A DNA stretch of 64,000 nucleotides from an uncultured Mediterraneibacter sp. (GTDB lineage Bacteria > Bacillota > Clostridia > Lachnospirales > Lachnospiraceae). Position numbers and translations under genes: made by a program. The stretch spans positions 10,921 through 74,920 of the forward strand of contig NZ_CAKRDI010000016.1 of assembly GCF_934309415.1 (NCBI RefSeq), given 5' to 3'. Below the pieces are notes generated by a model that ran no database searches, was not told the origin of the DNA, and saw only the letters and a list, made by a program, of their open reading frames with translations. Positions 17,924-27,316 of the stretch are shown here, piece after piece (within the stretch, counting starts at the first letter, position 1; every line of letters starts with the position of its first letter).

Positions 17924-20329
17924 TTACAGCTCTGCAATTACAATTCCCTGAATCTCCTGTGCGGTCAGTCTCGTCTCTACCGTAAGCACATGGTCAGTTG
18001 CCTCCACTGAAAAGATAGAAAGCTTTGGCTGACAGACAGATTTCAGATATTCCACTTCCGGAACAGACAAATCATTAAAGCATCCAAGATTCATCCATTC
18101 ATGCTGTGCGTTTCCATTTGTCTGACTGACAGAAAATATTTTTACAATATATTTTCCATCATTTACGTTCCGGATCCGGAAACTCATCTGCATACTTTCA
18201 TTATCTGTATAAAACCGCTGTTGATTCTCCAGCTCAATCTCATTTTCATTTCTGGAAAAATACCTGAAATTCAGATGTTTATAATTATGACAACAGACAA
18301 AGAAAACTCCATTTTCTCTCTGTGTGATAATCGCATTTTTATTCTTTCCAAGCATATAGCTTTCCAGATGATTCATAAACTCAATGGCAAAATAGGCTGG
18401 TTTGCGTACACCACTTCTTGAGATCAATCCACATCCACCAAACAGAAAATCATCACAGTCAATTCCTTCTGAAAAGATGTCCGTCGCCACCCAGTATCCA
18501 AGTGCATCTGTTTTCCCATAATTTTCAATATAGTTTTTCAACATATATGCACTCTTATAACATCCGTCATTTAAGCAGTTTCGATTGGACAGCGTAGAAC
18601 TCCATTCTGTTACCAGAAGCTCTGTCTCTTCCATCCCGTGCCGGTTCATTACTTCCCGCGCATCCGTGATCTGATGATACAGGTAACTTTCATCCGAAGA
18701 ATAGGCATTTCTTCCTGCTTCGAGCAACTCATCATCCCGGATATACGGATAAGAATAAAGTGAAATAAAATCCGGCTGATATTTTCGCTTTTTCCATTTT
18801 TCGATCACAGTCGGGAACTCGCTTCCCATCATATTCAGACTGAAGCCTGCCCCTCCTACTTTTATCCCCGGTGCATAACTTTTAAAAATTCCTGCCACTG
18901 TATCAAATACTTCAAAATATTTATCCAGCCCCAGTGTTTCCTGCAGCACAGAATTTTTCTCAATCTCAATGTACCAGTCCTCAACTTCATCCTTTCCGTA
19001 CCTTCTTGTCAGATGCCGGGCCAGATCTTTCAGAAAACCTTTGTTTTTTTCCATCTGCAGGATTGGATTCTGACGGTTCATGCTGAGCATGGAATGGTCT
19101 ACTTTTGTAAAAAAGGTATGTCCTTTAAATCCAAGCTCTATATGTGGTTTCACTTTTATTTCTCTCAGGAAATCAAGCACCTGATCCATCAGTGTGAAGT
19201 TATGCTTTGTATTCTGTTCTCCTATCTGGATCATCATTCTCTCAGAATAGATCTGCCAGAACCTCACATATTCAAACCCAAGTGTTTCTTTTAAATATTT
19301 TAACTGTTCTCTGACATCATATCGAAGAAGGTTCTCAATCGGTCCGATATTGATCATCTTCTGCCAGTAACGCACTGTTTTTTCTCTCTGCCCCGACTCC
19401 ACCTCCAGCACAGATACGACCGAATCTGCCGCATCCGTTGTGGATACCAGATTAGATGTAAGATACTGATCTACTTTTTCCATTACTTCATCCGAATTCT
19501 CCACTTCCTGTGAACTGCCGGAAGTTTCTGATTTCTTCTGCATCTCCAGACGGTATTCCGCCGGAGTCAGATGATAGCTTTCTTTAAACACCTGATTAAA
19601 AGAAGCCAGATTCGCGAATCCATTATCCATGGCCACTTTCAGGATCGGTTTATTGGAATAAATCAGCTCACTCACCGCATGTTCCAGACGGATATTATTG
19701 AGCAGTTTCAGGAAACTCATTCCAAAATTCTTCTTAATATATTTGGAGAGATACGCATGAGAAAGATATAAACGATCTGCCAGTTCCTGTAAAGTAATCG
19801 GTTCATTATATCTTGTCATGATGTAACTCATGATCTCATTCATACGTTCATCCTGGATACCGCGCAGTGAATCATACTGCTGCATTCCCTTTTTAACAAT
19901 AAAATCAGATGTGATCAGATAGATCAGCTGATAATAGATACTGTTCTTCAGTGCGATCGCCTGACCTTCTGTCGCCTGATACTGGTTAAAGATCTGGCGG
20001 ATATAGTAACGCATCTTTTCATAGCTTTCTGATTTCTCTGCTGCCGAATTGCACCAGAAAAACAACTGTTCTCCGCCAAAGATCTCTGTCAGCATCGTAT
20101 AGTCTATGAATACACTTCCAAACAGAACCTCTTCTTCGGAACTGTACTCATGCCGTACATTCGAATTGATCAGGAGGAAATCATCTGTCTTCAGAAAATA
20201 AGATGCATCCTCATAATCCACCTGCAGTGAGCCATCCAATACATAGACGATCTCAATATCCTGATGAAAATGCATGGTCTGTTCCTTTTTCGTTGAAAAT
20301 CTGCATCGGACAATATTTTCGTACTTCAC
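17924..20329 (-). CDS. AraC regulator fused to a degenerate GH39-like domain
   Basis: 801 residues from a GTG at 20329, chosen because AAGGGGG lies seven bases before it and VKYENIV is the usual start of the cupin; longer TTG or ATG starts lack good sites. Order: cupin (about 10-95), AraC helix-turn-helix pair (about 161-260), linker, then a GH39-type barrel (about 330-700). The xylosidase nucleophile segment LLVTEWSST (Glu575) is kept, but the acid/base segment reads WYIEIEKNSV where GH39 enzymes have W-Y-F-E-V-W-N-E-P-N, so the catalytic Glu is Asn459. The barrel therefore probably senses a sugar rather than cutting it. It lies between a GH106-like hydrolase and a symporter. Confidence 0.85.
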   Translation of the reverse strand: MKYENIVRCRFSTKKEQTMHFHQDIEIVYVLDGSLQVDYEDASYFLKTDDFLLINSNVRHEYSSEEEVLFGSVFIDYTMLTEIFGGEQLFFWCNSAAEKSESYEKMRYYIRQIFNQYQATEGQAIALKNSIYYQLIYLITSDFIVKKGMQQYDSLRGIQDERMNEIMSYIMTRYNEPITLQELADRLYLSHAYLSKYIKKNFGMSFLKLLNNIRLEHAVSELIYSNKPILKVAMDNGFANLASFNQVFKESYHLTPAEYRLEMQKKSETSGSSQEVENSDEVMEKVDQYLTSNLVSTTDAADSVVSVLEVESGQREKTVRYWQKMINIGPIENLLRYDVREQLKYLKETLGFEYVRFWQIYSERMMIQIGEQNTKHNFTLMDQVLDFLREIKVKPHIELGFKGHTFFTKVDHSMLSMNRQNPILQMEKNKGFLKDLARHLTRRYGKDEVEDWYIEIEKNSVLQETLGLDKYFEVFDTVAGIFKSYAPGIKVGGAGFSLNMMGSEFPTVIEKWKKRKYQPDFISLYSYPYIRDDELLEAGRNAYSSDESYLYHQITDAREVMNRHGMEETELLVTEWSSTLSNRNCLNDGCYKSAYMLKNYIENYGKTDALGYWVATDIFSEGIDCDDFLFGGCGLISRSGVRKPAYFAIEFMNHLESYMLGKNKNAIITQRENGVFFVCCHNYKHLNFRYFSRNENEIELENQQRFYTDNESMQMSFRIRNVNDGKYIVKIFSVSQTNGNAQHEWMNLGCFNDLSVPEVEYLKSVCQPKLSIFSVEATDHVLTVETRLTAQEIQGIVIAEL

Positions 20330-20428
20330 ATCTGTTCCCCCTTGTTCTTTCGTTCTTCTGACGTAATTGCTCGCATATTTTTCTGTAAACAATTGCATTC
20401 TGTCTCTTCTGTATTTTACAGACGGAAA

Positions 20429-20452
20429 GGGCAAAACACATAAGTTTTGCCC
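20429..20452 (-). terminator. Hairpin after the GH106-like gene
   Basis: Perfect arms GGGCAAAAC / GTTTTGCCC with a six-base loop, 63 bases past the GH106-like stop. Only a short T run follows, so termination may be weak or read-through into the regulator gene may occur. Confidence 0.5.
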
Positions 20453-20514
20453 CTGATATCTAATATATTCAATTATATACGTTCATTTTCTTTCATGCAA
20501 TGCATATTCTGACC

Positions 20515-23160
20515 TTATCTGTACAAAATTTTCACATCGCCGAAGATTCCTGTCGGTTCTAATGTCTCATGATTGAAGTCAAACGGTGGTCTCATTCCCT
20601 TTAACTGTTCTCTTGCAGGTGTAGTTGCCACTTCGATCACAATACTGTTCTTTCCCTCCTGTAAATACTCCTGAATCTCCATCTGATACGGAGGACGGAT
20701 GCATCTACCGGCTTCTTTTCCATTTACAGTCACTTTCATTACTTCATAAACATGTTCTGCATATAGATACGCTTCTGCCGGTACAGAATCCAGCTCTGTC
20801 TCTGACTCATAACGGATCACTCCTGAAAACATCGGATCTTTGAAGGAAACCGGTTCTAATGTTTCCTTCTCTTCTGCCACTCCAAAGTTTGGATATTCAA
20901 TCGCTCTTACTTTGCTGACTTTCCATGAAGCAAATTTCGCCTGCCTGTCACAGTCTGTTCTCTGCTGTGCAAAAGATTTATGTACAGATTCCGGCACTCC
21001 GTTGGCTGTCTCAACAAGGACAACACACTCGCCCGGTTCCAGTTCCATTGAAACATACACTGCTTTTTCATCTTTAAGAATGGCCGGATCACTTACAGCC
21101 CTCTTATATTCCTGCTTCCACACATCATAATACATCACATCATGTTCTGTTGAAAGTGTCACATGCCCTGCAAATTTATCCTCAGCAGATTCATTTAAAA
21201 ATACGAACAGATTCTGTCCCTCTTTTACATAATGATAAAAGCTCAGATCTTTAAACTCTGTGTCCACTAAGATATCAAATATCTTCTTCTCTTTCAGTTC
21301 TGCTGAAAGCTTGGCAAGTTCAATCACTTCACAGTCTACAAGTGCCTCCAGGTTATCTCCGTTCGCGGTTCTCTCCGGAAGTTTATCGATGAAAATCACC
21401 GGGAACTCTGCATGCTCTTTGACAAATTCTACGAAATCCGCCGGAATCTGTTCTGTATATGGAACGATCAGAGCTTCAAATGTCATTCCGTTCATATGCA
21501 ATACATTGTTCTCTACTTTTCCGTTGTAATCTTCAAGATGTGTCAGCATATCTCTGCTCACGATATTGAAATCAAGCTGATGCTCCAGAAGTTCTCTGCA
21601 TACCTTCTGCATCGGCATATGTTCTCCTGCCCAGTCTGCTTCTCCGTCATACAGAACTGCGACAGAAGCCACATGAAGTCCATTACTTAACAGTCTGCAC
21701 ATTCTGTTTCCGTATTTCATCAGTTCTGCGAAATACGGGAACTGTGGGTTATTTCCTCTTGCATAGAAATGAGGTGGGCAGTCAATATCCGGATACTCTG
21801 CCATAGAAAATGCATGTGGGACCAGATAGTTGATTCCCTTTACAAGTAAATGATCCAACAGATATTTCATATCACGCACACCAAATTTCCATCCATATGC
21901 TCCAAACAGCTCGCACATCGTTCTTCCTTTTTTCTTCGGATCTAACTGTCCACAGGAAGCTCCCATTTTACCAAGTGCATAGTGGAAGAACTCTCCATCG
22001 ATCTCAGTCATCTGTTTTCTTGTCTGTGTCGGTGCTCCATAGACAACCTGTCCGCCGATCACATCGATTCCGGCCATATCCTGTCCTGCCATGGCACGGA
22101 AATAGTGAGCCGCTCCCATACCAAGTCTGCTGTGTGCTCCGTTATCCTCTACCACATGACCAATATATTCCACACCATGCGCTCTGCACCAATCACCGAG
22201 CTGTTCGCTGAAGTTTTTCTGATACAGTCTCGAAACAAAATCCATATAATCAAAACGGATCTGCATCTGTTTGTCTTTTTCTTCTGTCTCTTCAAATAAA
22301 TATGGAAGATAATTTACATATTCTGATCCATATTTTTCTTCCATCATCTGCTGCAGTTCATCACTCCACGGCAGTGGCATCTTTGGCTTACCGAGTTTTG
22401 CATCGAAACATACTTCTTTGATATTGCCAAACTGCGGTTCATCAGAGAAGAAACCGGCAATTGTTTTTCCAAACTCGTCTTTATACTGTTTATAATGTGG
22501 CTCATATACCGCCTCGATCTGTGTACTTGCAGACTCTCTGTCGATCATATTGATATAAGTATCGTCTCCACCATCTGTTTTGGTCTTGTAAATCACATGG
22601 ACTCTCCACTGACCTTTTGGCAGTTCAAAGTTTACATAATCCCCGTCTACTTTCTCCGTCAGATCGATCGTGTCCTCGTGGAACAGGCGTCCTTCTGCAC
22701 AGCGGATTGCCACAACTGCAAGAATCTTGTTCTTTGCCCTCTCTTCCATATCAACCGGATTACCGATCTCCCAGTATCCGATGGTCGGACGGAGCATTCT
22801 GCTGACCTCCAGTGTCTGATATCCGCCGCTTCCAAATACATCTGCCACAGTTGTTGTAATGTATGTTTTCTTACGTTCCGGATACTTTTCTGCAACCAGT
22901 CCGTTCGCATACCCTGTCGGGAAATGTTTGTCATCCAGAATCCAGATTTTCATATCATGCTTCTTTGCTTCGTCGATGACAATATCCATGTCATGCCACC
23001 AGCCTTCTTTACAGAAGCCATCATGCGGACGAGCCTCAACACAAACAGCACCAATTCCACATTCATGAATTTTCTGAATCTCATTTCTTAAGATGCTCTC
23101 TTCCTCTCCACGCATCCATAAGAATGGGAAAATGTGATTTTCTTCCATTTTGTTGTTCAT
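20515..23160 (-). CDS. GH106-like glycoside hydrolase (putative)
   Basis: 881 residues from the ATG at 23160, with AAAGGAG ten bases upstream. The N-terminal half is a barrel with PFLWMRG, then IWILDDKHFPTGYANGLVAEKYPE (about 73-97), which resembles the DED-W-P-S-G segment of GH106 alpha-L-rhamnosidases, and IAGFFSDEPQF. The C-terminal part (about 700-881) is a beta-sandwich with the galactose-binding-like ending ...EYLQEGKNSIVIEVATTP. There is no signal peptide, so it acts on imported sugars. Family assignment is by motif resemblance only; alpha-L-rhamnosidase activity is a guess. It heads a set with the AraC-GH39 regulator and GPH symporter. Confidence 0.6.
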   Translation of the reverse strand: MNNKMEENHIFPFLWMRGEEESILRNEIQKIHECGIGAVCVEARPHDGFCKEGWWHDMDIVIDEAKKHDMKIWILDDKHFPTGYANGLVAEKYPERKKTYITTTVADVFGSGGYQTLEVSRMLRPTIGYWEIGNPVDMEERAKNKILAVVAIRCAEGRLFHEDTIDLTEKVDGDYVNFELPKGQWRVHVIYKTKTDGGDDTYINMIDRESASTQIEAVYEPHYKQYKDEFGKTIAGFFSDEPQFGNIKEVCFDAKLGKPKMPLPWSDELQQMMEEKYGSEYVNYLPYLFEETEEKDKQMQIRFDYMDFVSRLYQKNFSEQLGDWCRAHGVEYIGHVVEDNGAHSRLGMGAAHYFRAMAGQDMAGIDVIGGQVVYGAPTQTRKQMTEIDGEFFHYALGKMGASCGQLDPKKKGRTMCELFGAYGWKFGVRDMKYLLDHLLVKGINYLVPHAFSMAEYPDIDCPPHFYARGNNPQFPYFAELMKYGNRMCRLLSNGLHVASVAVLYDGEADWAGEHMPMQKVCRELLEHQLDFNIVSRDMLTHLEDYNGKVENNVLHMNGMTFEALIVPYTEQIPADFVEFVKEHAEFPVIFIDKLPERTANGDNLEALVDCEVIELAKLSAELKEKKIFDILVDTEFKDLSFYHYVKEGQNLFVFLNESAEDKFAGHVTLSTEHDVMYYDVWKQEYKRAVSDPAILKDEKAVYVSMELEPGECVVLVETANGVPESVHKSFAQQRTDCDRQAKFASWKVSKVRAIEYPNFGVAEEKETLEPVSFKDPMFSGVIRYESETELDSVPAEAYLYAEHVYEVMKVTVNGKEAGRCIRPPYQMEIQEYLQEGKNSIVIEVATTPAREQLKGMRPPFDFNHETLEPTGIFGDVKILYR

Positions 23161-23341
23161 TCTTTTCAATCTCCTTTTTTAATTTTTCTGTTATTGTTAT
23201 ATACACCGTGAATCGTATCTGGTGATACAAATACAATTCTGGTAATTTTTCTTTCTGTCAGAGTATGTATGAAAAACGCTTTTTGTATATAAAATGAGAC
23301 AGTTATTTATGAAACGATGTACTAGTATTATAAGAAAAAAA

Positions 23342-23374
23342 GAACAGGAAGAAATGTATATTTCTTACCTGTTC
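23342..23374 (-). terminator. Intrinsic terminator after AraC gene
   Basis: Arms GAACAGG(A)AGAAAT / ATTTCT(TA)CCTGTTC with a tetraloop; on the minus strand it is followed by TTTTTTTCTT. It lies 24 bases after the stop at 23398. Confidence 0.8.
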
Positions 23375-23397
23375 CATGTAAATATATGACTTTTTAC

Positions 23398-24537
23398 TTA
23401 TCGACCATACTTTTTCCTGTACTGATCCGGGCTGATGCCATATATCTTTTTGAACTTACGGCTGAAATGGCTATAATCAAAGCATCCCACTTCCTGTGCG
23501 ATCTCTGTCAGCGCATGATTCTGTGACTTCTCAGACAACAGCTCGGCAGCATGCTTCATCTGAAGCGAAGTCACCAGCGCTCCAAACGTCTGACCGGTAT
23601 ACTTTTTCAGAAACCTGCTCATATAAGATTCACTGTAATTAAAAAACTCTGCCATGCTTTTCAGAGTTGCTTTATTATAATTGGCTGAAATATATCCGAG
23701 AATTGCCGCTGCATTTTCCTCCGGCTTGTGATTCATCGGTTCCGAAACACGTGCCAGCATTTCGTAATTTCGCAATACATGGATAAATAGCTGGCGGACA
23801 TATAGTTCCAGGCTTTCTCTGTATGCATAGCTCCGTTCCCGTGTCTCCTGATACATCTCACGGAAAGTCTGTCGGATCCACCCATCATCCCCTGTCGGAA
23901 AAAGGATATAAGGACTTACACTTTTCCCATACAATACATTTTCAAAAAATTCTGCCAGAAGCTGTTTCTCTTTCACCATCTTTAAAAACCAGTGGTCCAG
24001 CTGCTCTTTGCTCATAAGAATGTTCAGAATGACCGCATCATCTTCCAGCGCAGTAATCGCATGCATTGTCTCCGGTGCAAGAATGCACAGATCGCCTGCT
24101 GTCATTTCAAAGGACTGCTGCTTCCGGTACTCAATATAATGTGTACATCTTCCACTGTATACATATGCAATCTCCACAAAGGCATGATTATGGAAAATCG
24201 GATAACCATATCGCTCATGCTGCACCACATAGATATCACCCGTCTCGTTGATCTTGTCAGCGGCTGTCACCGTGATTCCCTGATGATCCTTTGAATATTC
24301 GGAATAAACATCCTGCTTCAATTCATATTCCGGATGTTCCTGCATCAATTTCTTATAAGCCGCGTACTGCATTGGAGTAGATAAGATTTTCTGCCCCTCT
24401 CCCTGATACAGTTTCTTCAGGAATTTTTCCTGATCTGTCAGTTCTGTAAATTTACACATTTTCATCTCATCAAAACTTTCCCGTTCTCTTTTGGTTGCAT
24501 TGATTCTATTATAACTCAGAATTAATCCTGTTTCCAT
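23398..24537 (-). CDS. AraC family transcriptional regulator
   Basis: 379 residues if the ATG at 24537 is used; no clear ribosome site is seen there, and a start near MKMCKFTEL (about 25 codons in) is possible. A cupin with PIFHNHAFVEIAYVYSG and ILAPETMHAI (about 115-175) precedes a C-terminal helix-turn-helix pair (about 280-377) with LKSMAEFFNYSESYMSRFLKKYTGQTF and VGCFDYSHFSRKFKKIYGISPDQYR. It ends in a terminator and lies upstream of the GH106-like gene, which it may control. Confidence 0.87.
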   Translation of the reverse strand: METGLILSYNRINATKRERESFDEMKMCKFTELTDQEKFLKKLYQGEGQKILSTPMQYAAYKKLMQEHPEYELKQDVYSEYSKDHQGITVTAADKINETGDIYVVQHERYGYPIFHNHAFVEIAYVYSGRCTHYIEYRKQQSFEMTAGDLCILAPETMHAITALEDDAVILNILMSKEQLDHWFLKMVKEKQLLAEFFENVLYGKSVSPYILFPTGDDGWIRQTFREMYQETRERSYAYRESLELYVRQLFIHVLRNYEMLARVSEPMNHKPEENAAAILGYISANYNKATLKSMAEFFNYSESYMSRFLKKYTGQTFGALVTSLQMKHAAELLSEKSQNHALTEIAQEVGCFDYSHFSRKFKKIYGISPDQYRKKYGR

Positions 24538-24614
24538 TGTGAATTTATTTTATAAAGCTCTATAACGCCTTATCGTGTAAACACGAGCGGCTTTTTGACC
24601 TTTTGACACTGGTA

Positions 24615-25034
24615 TCATAAAATATGAAATCCTGGTTTCTTCTCACCATACAGAAAATACAACAGATATCCACTCAAAAAGATTCCGATCACGCACAAAC
24701 CTGAAAACAGAATTGTATATGCGGCACAGATCTGCCCCATCAGCTGAAACGGCTGGTCAGAATAGTCCCATACATTCCAGTGCATAATCTTATTTACAAA
24801 AATTCCCGTTATAAATTCTCCTGATGAGACAAAAATAACACACCACAATGTCTGCTGCCAAAGCGGTGCGTTCCATCCTGTCCAAAGCCCCTGCTGTGCA
24901 AAAAACACAAGACAGAATCCTCCAAGGAAAAACATGGACCAATGGGAAAATCCCCGAAAGATCATCTCACAGGAATAATAGATAACTCCTCCCAGTGCCC
25001 ATAAAACCAGATATTCACTTAATCGTTTCATCAT
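24615..25034 (-). CDS. Putative ABC-transporter type IV (CmpB-like) membrane protein
   Basis: 139 residues from the ATG at 25034, which has AGAGG eight bases upstream (the GTG at 25043 overlaps that site). Four hydrophobic segments are visible. The stretch MHWNVWDYSDQPFQLMGQICAAYTILFSGL matches the conserved end of the PF06541 family, small membrane proteins of unknown function that are common in Lachnospiraceae. No ATPase partner lies nearby. Confidence 0.75.
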   Translation of the reverse strand: MMKRLSEYLVLWALGGVIYYSCEMIFRGFSHWSMFFLGGFCLVFFAQQGLWTGWNAPLWQQTLWCVIFVSSGEFITGIFVNKIMHWNVWDYSDQPFQLMGQICAAYTILFSGLCVIGIFLSGYLLYFLYGEKKPGFHIL

Positions 25035-25142
25035 TTTTCGCACCTCTGTGCAGATATTATTCCCTGGCAGCTACATTAATATGTCTTTAATTTTACAGAT
25101 TTTCTTATCTCCTTGAAAAATCGCCCTAAACGATAATTTTTA

Positions 25143-25171
25143 TTGACAAAGCAGAATTCATTCGCTATAGT
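25143..25171 (+). promoter_or_regulatory. Sigma-70-type promoter of the mntP leader
   Basis: TTGACA (25143-25148) and TATAGT (25166-25171) with a 17-base spacer. It precedes the riboswitch by about 30 bases. Confidence 0.8.
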
Positions 25172-25204
25172 ATACGAAGATGTATCAAAAAGATACAAAA
25201 AATC

Positions 25205-25325
25205 TGAATCAATTCCGTGAGGGAGTAGTTCGCATGAAAATGTGATTTGTCAACATACCGGTGAGAAGTGAATATTTCATTCACAATACGCTGTAAAAGC
25301 AGAATCACCTGGCAAATCTTAAAGA
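25205..25325 (+). ncRNA. yybP-ykoY manganese riboswitch
   Basis: The two conserved loops are present: GGGAGTAG at 25221-25228 and CATACCGGTGAGAAG at 25254-25268, separated by a helix. Members of this class bind Mn2+ between these loops and switch on Mn2+ exporters. It lies between a strong promoter and a terminator hairpin upstream of mntP, which fits transcriptional control. Outer boundaries are approximate. Confidence 0.85.
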
Positions 25326-25327
25326 AT

Positions 25328-25416
25328 GAGACTCATGTATGTTCATTGATGAAAAAATTCACTTGCCAGAATGTACGGCAAGTGTTCCTTTCGTTATACG
25401 AACATACGTGAGTCTC
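25328..25416 (+). terminator. Riboswitch expression-platform terminator
   Basis: Arms GAGACTCATGTATGTTC and GAACATACGTGAGTCTC (one wobble in 17) enclose a second hairpin (CACTTGCC / GGCAAGTG) and are followed by TTATTTTTTC. Mn2+ binding to the upstream aptamer is expected to prevent this structure. Confidence 0.85.
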
Positions 25417-25458
25417 TTATTTTTTCAGATTAAAAAACAAAGGAAAAGAGGAAAAAAT

Positions 25459-26040
25459 ATGGCACTATTTATTGAGTTGCTCCTGATGGGAGTAGGACTT
25501 GCAATGGATGCGTTTGCAGTATCCGTCTGTAAGGGACTGAGCATGAAGAAACTGAACAAAAAACAGGCTGTAGTAATCGGTCTGTATTTCGGAGGTTTTC
25601 AGGCATTGATGCCACTTGTCGGCTGGGTTCTCGGAAGTCAGTTCCAGCAGTATATCACAAATATTGACCACTGGATCGCATTTGTCCTTCTTGGATTTAT
25701 CGGTGGAAAGATGGTGATTGAAGCTGTGAAAGAATGGAATGAAGAAGATATCGTCGAAGTGAAAGATCAGCCACTGGATCACAAGAATATGTTTATGCTT
25801 GCAATTGCAACAAGTATTGATGCACTTGCAGTCGGAATTACATTTGCATTTCTTGAGACACCAATTATTGAAGCTATCACAATTATCGGGATTACAACAA
25901 TGATTATATCCATCATTGGTGTTGTGGTCGGAAACTTCTTCGGCGGCAAATATAAACACAAAGCTGAATTAGTAGGAGGTGTGATCCTTATACTTCTCGG
26001 TCTGAAGATTCTGATTGAGCATCTCAGCGGAATGGCTTAA
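25459..26040 (+). CDS. mntP: Manganese efflux pump MntP
   Basis: 193 residues from an ATG with AGAGG seven bases upstream. Six helices are visible with the two conserved acidic sites AMDAFAVS (about 16-23) and SIDALAVG (about 117-124), which mark MntP/YebN exporters. It pumps Mn2+ out of the cell and is placed behind a manganese riboswitch, so it should be induced by excess Mn2+. The CaCA exchanger follows 70 bases later and may share the transcript. Confidence 0.93.
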   Translation: MALFIELLLMGVGLAMDAFAVSVCKGLSMKKLNKKQAVVIGLYFGGFQALMPLVGWVLGSQFQQYITNIDHWIAFVLLGFIGGKMVIEAVKEWNEEDIVEVKDQPLDHKNMFMLAIATSIDALAVGITFAFLETPIIEAITIIGITTMIISIIGVVVGNFFGGKYKHKAELVGGVILILLGLKILIEHLSGMA

Positions 26041-26110
26041 TTAAAAGTAAATAATTAATAACAGCAGAATTTGTCTTTTGGGACAGACTTCAACAGGAAG
26101 GAAATAAATT

Positions 26111-27100
26111 ATGAATGAATTAGTTCAAAGTGTACCATTTGCAGTAGTACTTTTAGTTATAGGTTTTGTGTTTCTTGTAAAAGGCGCAGATGCTTTCGTG
26201 GAAGGATGCAGCAGCATTGCCAAAAGATATCATGTCCCTTCACTGATCATCGGAATGACAATTGTAGCAATGGGAACAAGTCTCCCGGAAACAGCCGTCA
26301 GTATTACGGCATCGGTCACTGGAAACAATGAGCTTGCAGTCAGTAATGCAGTTGGCTCAAATATCTTTAACCTGATGGTTGTGGTTGGTGTCTGTACACT
26401 TTTCACCTCTGTGGCAGTGCAGATGACTACACTGAAAAAAGATTTTCCAATCTCAGTTGCATGTGCAGTACTTCTCTTAATTTTAGGAACAATCGGTATG
26501 ACGTTGGGACATATTGACGGTATTATATTTATTGTTTTATTTGCATTGTTTATCATATATATGATCCGTTCAGCACAGACATCACGAAGTAAAAATGAGG
26601 ATCTGAATGTAGAAGAAGCTGAGTATCTTCTGGAAGCAGAAGAAATTCAGGAAATGTCCGTCGGAAAAAGTCTGCTCTATATTATTCTTGGCGGCATTGC
26701 TATCGCATTTGGCAGTGACTGGGTTGTTGACGGATCCTGCACGATCGCAGCAACCATCGGAGTCAGCCAGACATTCATCGGACTGACCGTCGTTGCATTT
26801 GGAACAAGCCTTCCGGAGCTTGTCACTTCAGTAGTGGCAGCAAAGAAAGGTGAAGTAGATATGGCACTTGGAAATGTAATTGGATCAAATATCTTTAACA
26901 TTTTAATGGTACTTGGAATTGCAGGAGCGATTTCTCCGGTTGCATTCTTAATGGACAACCTCATTGATATTATCGTTTTACTTGTGTTCAGTGTTCTTGT
27001 CTGGATCATGGCATGGACAAAGAAAGAACTTAACAAAAAAGAAGGACTCCTGATGTTGGTTCTTTATGCCGTTTACGTTGTGTATATTTGTATACGTTAG
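26111..27100 (+). CDS. CaCA-family sodium/calcium (or manganese) antiporter
   Basis: 329 residues, two homologous five-helix halves. Each half has the alpha-repeat motif: AMGTSLPETAVS with NAVGSNIFNL, and AFGTSLPELVTS with NVIGSNIFNI. An acidic loop (about 163-183) separates them. YrbG-type members exchange Ca2+ for Na+ or H+; the position behind riboswitch-controlled mntP suggests Mn2+ may also be a substrate. A GGAAGGAA site precedes the ATG. Confidence 0.9.
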   Translation: MNELVQSVPFAVVLLVIGFVFLVKGADAFVEGCSSIAKRYHVPSLIIGMTIVAMGTSLPETAVSITASVTGNNELAVSNAVGSNIFNLMVVVGVCTLFTSVAVQMTTLKKDFPISVACAVLLLILGTIGMTLGHIDGIIFIVLFALFIIYMIRSAQTSRSKNEDLNVEEAEYLLEAEEIQEMSVGKSLLYIILGGIAIAFGSDWVVDGSCTIAATIGVSQTFIGLTVVAFGTSLPELVTSVVAAKKGEVDMALGNVIGSNIFNILMVLGIAGAISPVAFLMDNLIDIIVLLVFSVLVWIMAWTKKELNKKEGLLMLVLYAVYVVYICIR

Positions 27101-27190
27101 TACATCCGGCTTGAAATCATAGAATATACTCCTTGAAATTTGTGAGTATAATAGATGAAATAACTTCAAAAACTAGATGGATGTAATACT

Positions 27191-27263
27191 AGAGCGTGTC
27201 TTAAAAATGCTTTCTGCAAGATATATGCCACAATTTGTAGGGGATTTTGCAATAAAAATCCCC
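27191..27263. repeat. AGAGCGTGTC repeat copy plus hairpin
   Basis: AGAGCGTGTCTTAAAAAT at 27191 matches the dispersed gene-end repeat. It is followed by a perfect hairpin GGGGATTTT / AAAATCCCC at 27240-27263. It lies between the convergent CaCA and DUF3169 genes and could end both transcripts, though no T run follows. Confidence 0.5.
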
Positions 27264-27316
27264 ATCTTATACGCTTGTATAAAACAGGGATCTTTCTACT
27301 CATTTCAGCTGCTTCT

